Below, piece by piece: positions 24,984-35,074 of a stretch of DNA of 64,000 bases. How positions within the stretch are numbered: the first letter of the stretch is position 1; every line of letters begins with the position of its first letter. The translations under genes were made by a program, and so were the position numbers. Below the pieces are notes generated by a model. It saw only the letters and a program-made list of their open reading frames with translations, ran no database searches and had not been told where the DNA came from. Source of the DNA: Comamonadaceae bacterium (lineage in GTDB: Bacteria; Pseudomonadota; Gammaproteobacteria; Burkholderiales; Burkholderiaceae_C); assembly GCA_947456305.1 (NCBI GenBank), contig CANGPN010000001.1, positions 62,001 through 126,000 of the forward strand, given 5' to 3'.

Positions 24984-26093
24984 ATGCGTGCTGTAAGGCT
25001 AGAGCCTAAGCTCTTGCGCATGTATTTTCACGACGATAAGCGTTACCGTCCTGGCGAGCTTCCCAGGCGCCTCTGGGTCCAAGGCTTGCTGGCGACCACC
25101 GCCGCTCTGGTCTTCAATCCGTCTGCTGCGCTGGCGCAGACCGGCGACAAAATCCGTATCAACCTGATGTTGGACGACGCATCCAGCATGCTTCACCTGC
25201 CGGTGTTGCTGGCCCAACATCTGGGCTATTTCAAAGCCGAAGGTTTGCAGGTGGACGTGGTGGAACAGCCGTTTGCAGCTGTCGCAGCTGCACCCCCTGC
25301 GGCGCCAGTGTTGCACGTGTGGTCTGCACCTCTGCTGCAAAGCCTGTACGCCAGCCGGGTGGCTGACCCTTGGGTGTCGGTGGTTCAAACCGGACGTACC
25401 CCGCAGCTGGCATTGGGCGGTCCTCGAAAGGTACTGGCTGGCATCAAATCGCTCAAAGATTTAGAGGGTAAAAAAATCGGCGTGCTGGAACTCGGGTCAC
25501 AGGCTCAGTTGTGTGTCGATTACAGCGTTTTGCTGGCAGGGGCTAACCCGAAAAATATCAATTACATAGCCTTGGGCAATCCACTGAACGCCGCCTCCAT
25601 GCTGCGCGGCGGCGGCATCGATTTGTTATGCGCCGGCGATCCTCTGGTGACTGTGTTGGAAAAAAAAGGCGAGTTTGAAGCCTTACGCAATTTCCGTTCA
25701 CTCAAAGAAACCCAGCGAGTATTCAGCGGACTGGTGCCGGGCAACAGTTTGCTGGTTCCGCTTAGCGTGGCTGCCAAAAACCCGGCGGCATGCCAGTCTC
25801 TGGTCAACGGGGTGGTCCGGGCCGCTAAATGGTTGCGAACCGCAGGTCCGTCGGATTTGCTGGGTTCTATGCTGGATAGCACTTACTTGACCGACCGCGC
25901 TATCTACCTGAATGCTGTTGACAATATGCGCGAGAGTTACGCCATTGACGGCGTGCTCAGCAGCGAGGCGTTTGCCACGGCCTTGCGGGTATGCAACACC
26001 TTAGACCCAGTGCTGGCCGGGGAACGCAAGAAAAACACAAACCCCTACACCAACGAATTCGTGCTTCAAGCCAAAAAACGTTTCAATGTGTAA
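24984..26093 (+). CDS. Orphan NMT1/THI5-type ABC substrate-binding protein
   Basis: A 369-residue periplasmic binding protein of the nitrate/taurine/thiamine-precursor (SsuA/ThiY-like) type. The twin-arginine-like start PRRLWVQGLLATTAALVF with the cleavage region SAALAQ (about 40-52) is followed by the binding fold (NLMLDDASSMLHLPVLLAQ, LEGKKIGVLELGS). GGGGAAG precedes ATG 24984; ATG 25020 is an alternative start. No permease or ATPase gene is adjacent, so its transporter must be elsewhere or it is a stand-alone receptor. The ligand is unknown. Confidence 0.8.
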   Translation: MRAVRLEPKLLRMYFHDDKRYRPGELPRRLWVQGLLATTAALVFNPSAALAQTGDKIRINLMLDDASSMLHLPVLLAQHLGYFKAEGLQVDVVEQPFAAVAAAPPAAPVLHVWSAPLLQSLYASRVADPWVSVVQTGRTPQLALGGPRKVLAGIKSLKDLEGKKIGVLELGSQAQLCVDYSVLLAGANPKNINYIALGNPLNAASMLRGGGIDLLCAGDPLVTVLEKKGEFEALRNFRSLKETQRVFSGLVPGNSLLVPLSVAAKNPAACQSLVNGVVRAAKWLRTAGPSDLLGSMLDSTYLTDRAIYLNAVDNMRESYAIDGVLSSEAFATALRVCNTLDPVLAGERKKNTNPYTNEFVLQAKKRFNV

Positions 26094-26152
26094 TCACTGA
26101 AAGGCAGACGCCACCGGCTTGTGTGTGCGGTTGTTGCGGCGCACTTCAGTGA
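26094..26152. repeat. Inverted repeat between convergent genes
   Basis: TCACTGAA (26094-26101) and TTCAGTGA (26145-26152) form a perfect 8-bp dyad with a 43-base loop that spans the whole gap between the binding-protein stop and the mltD stop. GAGCC and T5 follow. It may help termination, but the loop is long. Confidence 0.3.
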
Positions 26153-27567
26153 GCCGTTTTTCGGTGTTTATGACGGCCGCCGCCAGCCACGGATTTACGG
26201 GCTTTGCCGGACACCATGAGCATCAGTTTTTGCCCGTTTTTAAGCTGGGTTGATTTGCTCAAGTTATTCCATTGCGCCAATTGGTCCACGCTGACTTTGT
26301 AGCGTTTGGCCACCAGGGCCAGCGTGTCGCCTTTGCGTGCTTTGATCCACTGTTTGCGCAACACCTGTTCAGGGGTGAGTGTCAGTTGGCCGTTGTCAGC
26401 CACCTTGGTGGACACATCCGCCACTTGTTTGGAGGAGCGTGGCACCAGCAGCGCAGAACCGGCTTTGATCAGCATGCGCGGCGGTATTTTGTTGATGCTG
26501 CGCAACTCCTCTTCAGACATACCCACCCGTTGCGCCGCTTCCGAGACTTTCATGGTCTTGGGCGCCACCCATGCGGTCCAACTTGCCAGCCGCCCGGCGT
26601 ACTTGTCCGTGTTGCGTTGAAATATCTCTGCGTTGTCCCAGGGCAGCAGTATGCGCGGCGTACCTGCTGCCAGCATCACGGGGCGGTGCGCCGACGGGTT
26701 GAGGGCTTTGAAATCATCAACGGGTACTTCGGCCAGTCTGGCGATCAGTGCCACGTCCATGTCGCGCGGCAGTCGCACCGCTTGAAAGTACGGGTGGTTG
26801 GGAATGCTGGGCAAGGTCACGCCCAAAGCCTGCGGGTTGGCCACCACATTTTTCATGGCTTGCAACTTGGGCACGTACAAACGGGTTTCGGCCGGCATGC
26901 GCAATTCGGTATACGCGACGGGCGCACCCTGGCGCTGGTTACGTGTGATGGATTTGCTGACATTGCCTTCGCCCCAGTTGTAGGCGGCCAGTGCCAAATG
27001 CCAGTCGCCGAACATGGCGTGGAGTTTTTGCAAATAGTCCAGCGCTGCGCGGGTGGAGGCCAGCACGTCGCGGCGGTCATCGCGAAACGCGTTTTGCTTT
27101 AAATCAAAGTCTTTGCCGGTGCGCGGCATGAATTGCCACATGCCGCTGGCGCGCGCCGATGACACGGCTTGCGGGTTGAAAGCGCTTTCAATGAACGGCA
27201 GCAGCGCCAACTCTGAGGGCATGTTTCTGCGTTCCAGTTCTTCCACAATGTGGTAGAGGTATTTGCTGGAACGCGCTGTCATGCGCTGTATGTAATCGGG
27301 TCGCTGGGCATACCAGCGTTCACGGTCTTGCACCAGATCGATTTGTAAATCCTGCATGCCAAAGCCCCGGCGTATGCGTTCCCATAAATCGATGCTGATA
27401 TCGGGCTGTATGTCGGGCGAATCAAGCTCATCGGCTTCGAGGTCTGCCGCCGTTGAAGTGCCGGTGTTGGCAACTGCAGGCGTATTGACTTGTCCTAAAG
27501 CAGGCGATACATGGCCTGTCAAGACAATCAGAGCGTAAAGGCAAAAACTAAAGGTTCGCAAGCGCAT
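26146..27567 (-). CDS. mltD: MltD-like membrane-bound lytic transglycosylase with LysM repeats
   Basis: A 473-residue murein hydrolase that cleaves the glycan with formation of anhydro-muropeptides. An N-terminal hydrophobic signal (FSFCLYALIVLTGHVSPALG) leads to the SLT domain with catalytic Glu in LLPFIESAFNP and GMWQFMPRTGKDFDL. Two LysM motifs follow, near 345-385 and 405-455. The last residues are very basic. The signal lacks an obvious lipobox, so it may be periplasmic rather than lipid-anchored. In other proteobacteria it neighbours gloB, yafS and rnhA; gloB is absent here. Confidence 0.9.
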   Translation of the reverse strand: MRLRTFSFCLYALIVLTGHVSPALGQVNTPAVANTGTSTAADLEADELDSPDIQPDISIDLWERIRRGFGMQDLQIDLVQDRERWYAQRPDYIQRMTARSSKYLYHIVEELERRNMPSELALLPFIESAFNPQAVSSARASGMWQFMPRTGKDFDLKQNAFRDDRRDVLASTRAALDYLQKLHAMFGDWHLALAAYNWGEGNVSKSITRNQRQGAPVAYTELRMPAETRLYVPKLQAMKNVVANPQALGVTLPSIPNHPYFQAVRLPRDMDVALIARLAEVPVDDFKALNPSAHRPVMLAAGTPRILLPWDNAEIFQRNTDKYAGRLASWTAWVAPKTMKVSEAAQRVGMSEEELRSINKIPPRMLIKAGSALLVPRSSKQVADVSTKVADNGQLTLTPEQVLRKQWIKARKGDTLALVAKRYKVSVDQLAQWNNLSKSTQLKNGQKLMLMVSGKARKSVAGGGRHKHRKTAH

Positions 27568-27690
27568 GTGTGGTGAAGAGTTCGAGGTGATGCTGTCAAT
27601 TCGAATGACATGCAGACAACAAAGGGATGAATAGAATGGTTGTTGCTAGGGTAACAAACGCTTGCAGGCAGGCATTCGACAACCACATTC

Positions 27691-28506
27691 ATGAATTCAC
27701 AAATTATAGGAAGCCCTGACAGCCTCTCGCGCTGGCTGCAAACCCCGGCCGGTATTTACTTGCGCGACTGGGAAACCGAACAGTTTGACCACGCCGTATC
27801 CGACATTTTCGGCTACCACGGTTTGCAGATAGGTTTATCGCCTATCAACAGTTTGCGTAACAGTCGCATCAGCCATTGCTGGGTGGCAGAGTGCGACAGT
27901 GACGGCTTGCAAGCCGTACCTCAGCCTTCGTTGTTGATGGACTGCGAGGCCTTGCCTTTTCCCGATCAAAGTTTGGATCTGGTGGTGTTGCCGCACACCT
28001 TGGAGCTCAGCCGAGACCCACATGCCACTTTGCGCGAGGTCGAGCGCGTGCTGGTGCCCGAGGGCCGGGTGATCATCAGCGGTTTCAATCCGCTCAGCCT
28101 GTGGGGCCAGCGTCAACGGCGCGCACAGTGGTATGCACGGCTGGGTGTGCAGCGATTTTTTCTGCCGCCTCAAGTGGACTTCATCGGCTACTGGCGCTTG
28201 CGCGACTGGTTGCGTTTGCTGAGTTTTGAGATTGCAGGCGGGCGCTTCGGTTGTTACCGCCCGGCGGTCGAGTCGCCGGCCTGGTTGTCGCGCTTCGCTT
28301 GGATGGACAAGGCTGGAGACCGCTGGTGGCCGATTTTGGGGGCGGTGTACTTTCTGGTGGCGGTCAAAAGAGTGCGCGGCATGCGCTTGCTTGGTCCGGT
28401 GTGGAAACGCGCCAGCACCCGCGCGGTAGCGGCCGTGCCTTCGGTCAATTCGGGGCGTTCCACATCCAGCCGGGATATGCATTCAAACAGAGAGGATGTG
28501 GCATGA
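27691..28506 (+). CDS. YafS-like SAM-dependent methyltransferase
   Basis: A 271-residue class I methyltransferase-fold protein resembling YafS. The SAM fold is present in reduced form: [23 protein letters not shown] near residue 90 and [15 protein letters not shown] near 125, but the glycine-rich motif I is weak. Its position is conserved (mltD-yafS-rnhA). The stop overlaps the rnhA start by 4 bases (ATGA). The substrate is unknown. Confidence 0.82.
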   Translation: MNSQIIGSPDSLSRWLQTPAGIYLRDWETEQFDHAVSDIFGYHGLQIGLSPINSLRNSRISHCWVAECDSDGLQAVPQPSLLMDCEALPFPDQSLDLVVLPHTLELSRDPHATLREVERVLVPEGRVIISGFNPLSLWGQRQRRAQWYARLGVQRFFLPPQVDFIGYWRLRDWLRLLSFEIAGGRFGCYRPAVESPAWLSRFAWMDKAGDRWWPILGAVYFLVAVKRVRGMRLLGPVWKRASTRAVAAVPSVNSGRSTSSRDMHSNREDVA

Positions 28507-28949
28507 GCCGGGTCACGATTTACACCGACGGCGCTTGCAAAGGCAACCCCGGGCCGGGCGGCTGGGGCGTATACATGCGCTACGGCGACAGCGAAAAAGA
28601 CTTGTACGGCGGCGAAGGTCAGACCACCAACAACCGCATGGAATTACAGGCGGTGATTGAGGCTTTGCGCGCGTTGAAACGACCGTGTCAGGTGGATTTT
28701 TTCCTTGACAGCGAATACGTCAGAAAAGGCATTACCGAGTGGTTGAGCGGCTGGAAAGCACGCGGCTGGCGCACCGCCTCCAAGCAAGCGGTGAAGAACG
28801 AAGACCTGTGGCGTTTGCTCGACGACGCGCTGGCCAACAGCGAGCACAGCATCACTTGGCATTGGGTCAAAGGCCACTCAGGCAACCCGGGCAATGACCG
28901 GGCAGACGCCCTGGCTAACGAGGGCGTGAAATTATTTCAAGCAGGTTGA
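28503..28949 (+). CDS. rnhA: Ribonuclease HI
   Basis: A 148-residue nuclease that removes RNA from RNA-DNA hybrids. All four catalytic acids are visible: Asp9 ([14 protein letters not shown]), Glu47 (NRMELQAV), Asp69 (FFLDSEYV) and Asp135 (NDRADALA), with His in [10 protein letters not shown]. The length matches E. coli RnhA (155). It is translationally coupled to the methyltransferase. The usual dnaQ neighbour is missing downstream. Confidence 0.97.
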   Translation: MSRVTIYTDGACKGNPGPGGWGVYMRYGDSEKDLYGGEGQTTNNRMELQAVIEALRALKRPCQVDFFLDSEYVRKGITEWLSGWKARGWRTASKQAVKNEDLWRLLDDALANSEHSITWHWVKGHSGNPGNDRADALANEGVKLFQAG

Positions 28950-28999
28950 TCTATGGCCTGATGGTTGAAGACTCACCGTCTTCTCTCGCATGACGAACT

Positions 29000-29635
29000 T
29001 CATGACTGCAAGTCTTGAAGTTCTTGCAGCGTATTGGCGTTGGCAAACGGGTCTGCGCCTTGTGGGTTCTTGGCAAATTCACACAAGGCCAAGGGCGTGT
29101 GTTGCTGTGCCCAAGCGCTGATTTTGTGGCCGCCTGTTTGCAAATAGTCTCGCAAAGAATCCAGCAAACTGCGGTGCATCAAACAAAACACCGGTTGCAA
29201 TTCCCAAGTGTTATCGATTGAGCGCTGCGTTTGCGCCATGGCTATCAATGCTTGTTGTTCTATAGCTGCTTGAGACAGTTTTTCCACCAAGTCCAGCGGA
29301 AAAAACGGGCTGTCGCAAGGCACGGTCACCAGCCATTCGGTGTTGCAATGTTGCAGCGCTGTGAAAAAACCGCTGAGCGGCCCCATGTCGGCAAACGCTG
29401 TGTCGGCGATTACTTTGCAGCCGGTTAACGCATAGTCGGCCTGATGCCTGTTGGCGTTGATGATGGTCTCTGATACCTGCGACTGCAAACGCGTGATGGC
29501 GTGTTGCACCAAGGTCTGGCCGCGAAACAATTGCAGACCTTTGTCCACGCCGCCCATGCGCGAACCTCTGCCGCCGGCCAATATGCAGCCGGTGATTAGG
29601 TGTTTAGCAGGAGGGTGAAACACAGCGGGCCGCAT
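29000..29635 (-). CDS. mobA: Molybdenum cofactor guanylyltransferase
   Basis: A 211-residue GTP-dependent enzyme that makes the dinucleotide form of the molybdenum cofactor. The nucleotide motif ILAGGRGSRMGGVDKGL near residue 17 is diagnostic, and VTVPCDSPFFP near 105 carries the metal-site Asp. ATG 29635 lies 2 bases after the moaA stop, so the pair is coupled. It may supply cofactor for molybdoenzymes such as the hydroxylase at 37480, although that class often uses the cytosine form. Confidence 0.92.
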   Translation of the reverse strand: MRPAVFHPPAKHLITGCILAGGRGSRMGGVDKGLQLFRGQTLVQHAITRLQSQVSETIINANRHQADYALTGCKVIADTAFADMGPLSGFFTALQHCNTEWLVTVPCDSPFFPLDLVEKLSQAAIEQQALIAMAQTQRSIDNTWELQPVFCLMHRSLLDSLRDYLQTGGHKISAWAQQHTPLALCEFAKNPQGADPFANANTLQELQDLQS

Positions 29636-29637
29636 GC

Positions 29638-30795
29638 TCAGCCGCCGATGTAGCTCATTTCCACGCGTTTCTTGCCGGGCTCGACGGCGGGCAATTGGTT
29701 TAAGCCGCGCAACTCGGAATAACGGTCGTCGCGTTGTTGCCAGATCAGGCCTATGGCCGAGGCGATGTCTGCGTCGCTTGCGCCTTCGCGCAACAGGCTG
29801 CGCAAATCGTGGCCTTGCACCGCGAACAAACACAAATACAACTGGCCTTCGGTGGACAAGCGGGCGCGGTTGCAATCGCTGCAAAACGCTTGCGTCACGC
29901 TGCTGATGACACCGACTTCGCCCAATGACGGATCGAATTGGCCTGAAGCGTCTGCATAGCCCCAGCGTTGCGCGGTTTCGCCCGGGGCACTGGCTTCCAA
30001 AGGCACCAGCGGGAACTGGGTTTGCAACAGCTTGATCAAATCGGCAGAGGGCAACACCTCGTCCATCTTCCAGCCGTTGGTTTCGCCGACATCCATGTAT
30101 TCGATGAAACGCAGCGTGATGCCGCTGCCACGGAAGTGGCGCGCCATGGGAATGATTTCGCTGAGGTTGGTGCTTTTCTTCACCACCATATTGATTTTCA
30201 AGCCGCTGAAATTGCCTTTGGCGTCGCGCCCCAGACCGGCTTCTTTGGCGGCTTCAATCCCGTCAAGCACATCGGCCACGGGAAAGTCCACATCGTTCAT
30301 GGCGCGGAAGATGGCATCGTCCAAACCGTCGAGGCTGACGGTGACGCGTTGCAAACCTGCGGCTTTGAGCGCAGCGGCTTTGCGTCTTAACAAAGAACCG
30401 TTGGTGGTCAAAGTCAGGTCCAGCGGTTTGCCTTCAGGCGTGCGAATCAATGACAGTTGTTCGATCAAGAGTTCGAGGTTTTTGCGTAGCAAAGGCTCGC
30501 CGCCGGTGAGCCGGATTTTTTGCACGCCGTGCGCCACAAAAATGGATGCGGTGCGGGTGATTTCTTCAAAGCTTAAAAGCGAGGAGTGCGGCAGGTATTT
30601 GTAATTGCTGTCGAAGACTTCCTTGGGCATGCAGTAGTTGCAGCGGAAGTTGCAGCGGTCGGTGACGCTGATGCGCAAGTCGCGCAGCGGGCGACCGAGC
30701 CGGTCGCCGAGCAAACCGTTGGCAGGAATAGCTTGGGCGGGGATGGTGGCGCGCAAATTGCGCTGATCGATGACGGGGATGACGCGTTCTGACAT
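29638..30795 (-). CDS. moaA: GTP 3',8-cyclase (molybdenum cofactor biosynthesis protein A)
   Basis: A 385-residue radical-SAM enzyme for the first step of molybdopterin synthesis. The N-terminal cluster CNFRCNYC (C-x3-C-x2-C) and the C-terminal second cluster [18 protein letters not shown] are both present, and the protein ends in the essential Gly-Gly (MSYIGG). It is slightly longer than average because of a 20-residue N-terminal extension. It overlaps nothing and precedes mobA directly. Confidence 0.96.
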   Translation of the reverse strand: MSERVIPVIDQRNLRATIPAQAIPANGLLGDRLGRPLRDLRISVTDRCNFRCNYCMPKEVFDSNYKYLPHSSLLSFEEITRTASIFVAHGVQKIRLTGGEPLLRKNLELLIEQLSLIRTPEGKPLDLTLTTNGSLLRRKAAALKAAGLQRVTVSLDGLDDAIFRAMNDVDFPVADVLDGIEAAKEAGLGRDAKGNFSGLKINMVVKKSTNLSEIIPMARHFRGSGITLRFIEYMDVGETNGWKMDEVLPSADLIKLLQTQFPLVPLEASAPGETAQRWGYADASGQFDPSLGEVGVISSVTQAFCSDCNRARLSTEGQLYLCLFAVQGHDLRSLLREGASDADIASAIGLIWQQRDDRYSELRGLNQLPAVEPGKKRVEMSYIGG

Positions 30796-30848
30796 GGAGG
30801 GATTGTCCCTCAGATCGGTTTACACCCAAAAACAATGCCTATAAAAGC

Positions 30849-31202
30849 TCAGTCTTCCACTCCCAGCAACTCCACCTCAAACACCAGCGTAGCGTTACCC
30901 GGTATCACGCCGCCTGCGCCATAAGCGCCGTAACCCAGCTCCGGGGGAATCAACAAGGTGCGCTTGCCGCCGACTTTCATGCCTTGCACGCCTTCGTCCC
31001 AACCTTTGATCACCATGCCTTGACCCAGGCCGAATTCAAACGGATCGTTGCGGTCTAAGCTGGAGTCAAACTTCTCGCCTTTTTCGCCGTCCTGCCACAA
31101 CCAGCCGGTGTAATGCACCGATACATATTGACCGGCCACTGCCAAGTCGCCGTCGCCGGTGTGTGTGTCGTCGTATTGCAAGCCGCTGTCTGTAGTGATC
31201 AT
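30849..31202 (-). CDS. FKBP-type peptidyl-prolyl cis-trans isomerase
   Basis: A 117-residue single FKBP domain. Hallmarks are VSVHYTGWL near residue 27, [39 protein letters not shown] and the end [10 protein letters not shown]. There is no signal peptide, so it is cytoplasmic. The length is that of the stand-alone FkbP type. It follows moaA's promoter region on the same strand but is probably independent. Confidence 0.94.
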   Translation of the reverse strand: MITTDSGLQYDDTHTGDGDLAVAGQYVSVHYTGWLWQDGEKGEKFDSSLDRNDPFEFGLGQGMVIKGWDEGVQGMKVGGKRTLLIPPELGYGAYGAGGVIPGNATLVFEVELLGVED

Positions 31203-31257
31203 GTGTATTCCTTGAATTTGATAATGCGATGTCTGAGTTTATAGGCGATGCTGCTGA

Positions 31258-32286
31258 TTAAGATTCCGCCGTGAAGCCTATGCGTTTGACGATGGGCCCC
31301 CAATGGTCATACAAGCGGCGCATGTCTTTGGCCATGTCCTCGCTGCTGCCGCCAAGCGGTTGCAAGCCTAGCAAGCCCAAGCCTTCAATCAGCGACTTGT
31401 CTTTCAATGCATGGTTAATCGCAGTGTTTGCAGCTGCCACCACATTGGCGGGAGTTTTGGCCGGGGCCAAAAATCCAAACCATTCTTCAACGGTTAAATC
31501 AGCAAATCCTTGCTCTGCAAAGGTGGCGACTTCGGGCACAAACGGTGAACGGGTTTTGCCTGACGTGGCCAATATGCGTAATTTGCCTGCGCGGTGGTTG
31601 GCCAGAAAATCGCCATGCGGTGTGAGCATGGCGGCGATTTGGCCACCGACCACATCTGTGACACCCGGCACAGAGCCACGGTAGGCCACGTGTTGCATGG
31701 GTATGCCGCTGTTCAAGCTGAGCAATGCACCTAAAAAATGCGGCGTAGAACCAGCGGCGGGGGAAGCGTAGTTGGCGCGATCAGGGTTGGCTTTGCACCA
31801 AGCCACAAAGTCTTTCACATTTTTCACAGACGCGGGCACCATGGGGCCGACCGCCAAACCGTGGGACAACACCGATGCCATGGCCACAGGGGCAAAGTCT
31901 TTAAAAGGGTCGTAGTTGAGGCTGCGGTAGATGTGCGGGTAAATCAGCAACATGGAATAAGCGCTGAGCAATAAGGTGCTGCCATCGGGGTTTGCGTTTT
32001 TCACCGCCTCAATCGCAATGCGACCGCCTGCGCCGGTTTTGTTGTCTACCACTGCGCCATTGCGGGTGTAGTTGCTGCCTGCCAATTTATCGCCGACGCG
32101 GCGACTGGTGATATCTGCTGTTCCGCCGGGCGGAAAACCGCAAATGATTTTGACTTGGTCGATAGGCAGTCCGCCCGTTTGTGCCCATGCCGACAACGGC
32201 GACAGTGCAGCAGTGGCAGCGGGCAAGGCCATGGTTTGCAATGCCAGGCGGCGTGAGGCGGCGATTTCAAACGTGTGTGTCTTCAT
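31258..32286 (-). CDS. Bug-family tripartite tricarboxylate transporter receptor
   Basis: A 342-residue periplasmic solute receptor of the Bug family, which is abundant in Burkholderiales. The Tat-like signal ASRRLALQTMALPAATAALS (residues 9-28) ends in AWAQ, and the mature part has IICGFPPGGTADITSRRVGDKL. No TctA/TctB genes lie nearby, which is common for Bug proteins. ATG 32286 is chosen over a TTG at 32310 because it gives the signal peptide start. It directly follows the feruloyl-CoA synthase-like gene, so an aromatic acid is a plausible ligand, but this is inference. Confidence 0.88.
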   Translation of the reverse strand: MKTHTFEIAASRRLALQTMALPAATAALSPLSAWAQTGGLPIDQVKIICGFPPGGTADITSRRVGDKLAGSNYTRNGAVVDNKTGAGGRIAIEAVKNANPDGSTLLLSAYSMLLIYPHIYRSLNYDPFKDFAPVAMASVLSHGLAVGPMVPASVKNVKDFVAWCKANPDRANYASPAAGSTPHFLGALLSLNSGIPMQHVAYRGSVPGVTDVVGGQIAAMLTPHGDFLANHRAGKLRILATSGKTRSPFVPEVATFAEQGFADLTVEEWFGFLAPAKTPANVVAAANTAINHALKDKSLIEGLGLLGLQPLGGSSEDMAKDMRRLYDHWGPIVKRIGFTAES

Positions 32287-32306
32287 GGTGTAGGACCTAG
32301 GCTTGT

Positions 32307-34187
32307 TCAAGGGTGGGTAGAAACTGGTGGTTTTGATTGCGGCTGCAAAATGCCAGAGGCTGTGCCATCGTGCAAAGCCTGCACCAGCGCGTCGCGGTGT
32401 TTCAGTACCGCGCGTTGGTTGATAGAGCCTTTGTCAGTGACTTCACCTTTGTCTATGGACGGCGGCACGCTAAGCAGCACCATGCGCGCCACTCTGTTGG
32501 CGCTGCCGGTGGCTTGCGCGGCCAAGCTGTTGAGCAGTTGTTGGAAATACGCTGTCACTTTGGGGTGTTGCAACACTTCAACGAGAGGTGCGCTCGCAGG
32601 CAATTCGCACAACTCGCGCACACGCGCAGTGGTGAACAACATCGCACCGACTTCCTTCATGTTCAGGCCGGTGATGACCGCGTCTTGCACATAAGGCGCA
32701 GCAGCAGCGATGATGCGCCCGCGCAAAGGTCCGACGCTGACAAACGTGCCTGTAGCGAGTTTGAAGTCTTCAGCAATGCGACCGTTGAAGCGCAAACCCA
32801 AGTTGGGCTGCATAGGGTCGCGCCACACCACAGCGTCGCCGCTTTTCAAAAAACCTTCTTCGTCAAAGCTGTCAGCGTTTGCCTCCGGGGCGCGCCAATA
32901 GCCGGGTGTGACGTTGGGGCCTTTGTAGCGCACTTCCACTTTGTCGCCGACCGGCACCAGCTTTAACTGCAAACCTGCACCCGGCAAACCCAGGTCGCCG
33001 GACTCGACTTCGGGACGCGGCACAAAAATACCAAACGGCCCGGTTTCTGTCATGCCCAAACCGGTGCCCATGACGATGCGCTCGCCCACTTCGCGCTCTT
33101 GCGATGCATGCAAGCTATCCCAAATGGGTTGCGCCAGCGCCGCGCCCGAGTAAAAAAACATGCGCACTTTGCTCAGCAGGTTGCGGCGCAGCACATCGTC
33201 GGTGTGCATGGCGTTGGCAATCGCTTCTAAACCGGTGGGCACATTGAAATAAATCGTGGGCGCTACCTCGCGCAAATTGCGCAATGTTTCGTGCATGAGT
33301 GCGGGCACAGGTTTGCCGTCATCGATGTAAATGGAGCCGCCGTGGTAGAGCACCAGACCAATGTTGTGGTTACCGCCAAAGGTGTGGTTCCACGGCAGCC
33401 AATCGACCAACACAGGTGGCGCTTCGGCCAGCACTGGCATGGACTGCAACATTTGTTGTTGGTTGGCGCACCACATGCCGTGCGTGTTGACCACACCTTT
33501 GGGCATGTTGGTTGAACCCGAGGTGAATAAAAATTTCACCACAGTGTCCGGACCGGTGGCTTGCATGGCCGCATCTACCGCAGCGGTGTCTTCAGTTTCA
33601 AGCAATTCAGCGAACCGAGTGTGTGTTCTGCCCTCTATCTGACCATTGCCCAGCACGATTTCTACATCTTCAGGCACGCAGGCTTTCATGGCCGGGCCGT
33701 AGCGTTCTGCATCCACCGCCATCACCATGCCGGGTGTGAGCGTGCGAATGATGTGTTTGAGTTTGTCGTAGTCTTTGCTGACCGTGGAGTAAGCGGGCGA
33801 CACCGGGCAATGCGCCACACCGACCATCATGCAAGCCAGCGCCATCATGGCATGTTCCAAACTGTTTTCGCTGAGGATGAGCACCGGTTTATCTACGCTC
33901 AAACCTCTGTCCAGCAATGCCTGGCCGATGCGACGTGCCGCCGTCAGCGCTTGTGCGTAGGTCAGGTGTTCCCAGTCGCCAGTGCTGCCATCGCTCAAAC
34001 GCTTGCGACGCGCCACATAGGTGCGCTCGGGCGTGACCCGCGCCCAATGCAACAACTTGTCGGTCATGCGTGTCGGGTAAGCGCCCAAGGGCACATCGGC
34101 CAGCACATATTGCACACCGTCGTCGCGGGTTTGCACCTGCACACTGGTGACGCCATAACGCATGGCGCGGTACTTGGGTGCGCTCAT
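32307..34187 (-). CDS. Feruloyl-CoA synthase-like acyl-CoA ligase
   Basis: A 626-residue AMP-forming CoA ligase. The P-loop FLFTSGSTNMPKGVVNTH near residue 215 and MGTGLGMTETGPFG near 370 are typical. The overall length and the N-terminal TDKLLHWARVTPERTYVARR match feruloyl-CoA synthases. It would activate hydroxycinnamates such as ferulate or p-coumarate. Its start overlaps the crotonase stop by 4 bases and the Bug gene follows, so the three form one minus-strand operon. Confidence 0.85.
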   Translation of the reverse strand: MSAPKYRAMRYGVTSVQVQTRDDGVQYVLADVPLGAYPTRMTDKLLHWARVTPERTYVARRKRLSDGSTGDWEHLTYAQALTAARRIGQALLDRGLSVDKPVLILSENSLEHAMMALACMMVGVAHCPVSPAYSTVSKDYDKLKHIIRTLTPGMVMAVDAERYGPAMKACVPEDVEIVLGNGQIEGRTHTRFAELLETEDTAAVDAAMQATGPDTVVKFLFTSGSTNMPKGVVNTHGMWCANQQQMLQSMPVLAEAPPVLVDWLPWNHTFGGNHNIGLVLYHGGSIYIDDGKPVPALMHETLRNLREVAPTIYFNVPTGLEAIANAMHTDDVLRRNLLSKVRMFFYSGAALAQPIWDSLHASQEREVGERIVMGTGLGMTETGPFGIFVPRPEVESGDLGLPGAGLQLKLVPVGDKVEVRYKGPNVTPGYWRAPEANADSFDEEGFLKSGDAVVWRDPMQPNLGLRFNGRIAEDFKLATGTFVSVGPLRGRIIAAAAPYVQDAVITGLNMKEVGAMLFTTARVRELCELPASAPLVEVLQHPKVTAYFQQLLNSLAAQATGSANRVARMVLLSVPPSIDKGEVTDKGSINQRAVLKHRDALVQALHDGTASGILQPQSKPPVSTHP

Positions 34188-34966
34188 GATTTCTTTTCAA
34201 CTTTGGCGGCGCGGCCTTGCAAAAATGCATCCACACGTGCTTTGGCTTCGGGTGCGGCTTGGGTGATGGAGGACATCAGCGACTCGGTGACAAAGCCGTG
34301 GTCTGCGGCTTGCTCGGCGATGCGCGGTAATGCGTGCATCAGCGCATAGTTGGTCAAGGGTGCATTGCCCGCAATGTGTTTGGCCAGTTCCATGGCCTTA
34401 TCCAACGCAGTGCCGGCAGGCACCAGGTATTGCGCAAAACCGACGCGTTCTCCGTCAACTGCGTTGTAGACGCGACCGGTCATCATCATGTCGGTCATGC
34501 GGGCCACGCCAATCAATTTAGGAATACGCACCGCGCCACCGCCGCCCACAAAAATACCGCGTGAGCCTTCGGGCAAGGCGTAAAACGTGGTGTCATCAGC
34601 CACTCGTATGTGGCAGGACGCTGCCAACTCCAGCCCGCCGCCGACCACCGCACCATGCAAAGCAGCCACCACAGGCACTGTGCCGAATTGAATCTGCTGA
34701 AACGCCTGGTGCCACATGCGCGAATGCAGCATGCCTTCGCCTGCATCCCGCGATTGCAATTCACTCAAATCCAGACCGGCACAAAAATGCTCGCCTTCAC
34801 CGTGAAGCACAGCAGCGCGTGCGTTGGCAGGTAGGGTGGCGAACACGTCGCGCAAAGCCAGCACCAGTGCATCGTTCAATGCGTTGCGTTTGGCCGGTCG
34901 CGAGAGTCGCACCACGGCGATATCGTTGTGCATTTCTAAATGGAGATCAGGGTTGGGGCTGGTCAT
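34184..34966 (-). CDS. Crotonase/enoyl-CoA hydratase family protein
   Basis: A 260-residue crotonase-fold protein. The oxyanion-hole motifs GEGEHFCAGLDLSELQ near 60 and ALHGAVVGGGLELAASCHI near 105 are intact. In the operon it precedes the feruloyl-CoA synthase-like gene with a 4-base overlap, which suggests it acts on a hydroxycinnamoyl-CoA. It could be a hydratase, or a hydratase-lyase releasing vanillin; its motifs look more like a general hydratase than the well-known feruloyl-CoA hydratase-lyase. ATG 34966 is preferred over one at 35020. Confidence 0.83.
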   Translation of the reverse strand: MTSPNPDLHLEMHNDIAVVRLSRPAKRNALNDALVLALRDVFATLPANARAAVLHGEGEHFCAGLDLSELQSRDAGEGMLHSRMWHQAFQQIQFGTVPVVAALHGAVVGGGLELAASCHIRVADDTTFYALPEGSRGIFVGGGGAVRIPKLIGVARMTDMMMTGRVYNAVDGERVGFAQYLVPAGTALDKAMELAKHIAGNAPLTNYALMHALPRIAEQAADHGFVTESLMSSITQAAPEAKARVDAFLQGRAAKVEKKS

Positions 34967-35074
34967 GTTGGTATGGAAAAAGGGTTGGTGTCTGGCAAAC
35001 CGCCATGTCGACTCAGCCATGAGACTGCTTGCAAAAAAGACGGGCTATAGTCAATGAAACTATCTTAATCGACC

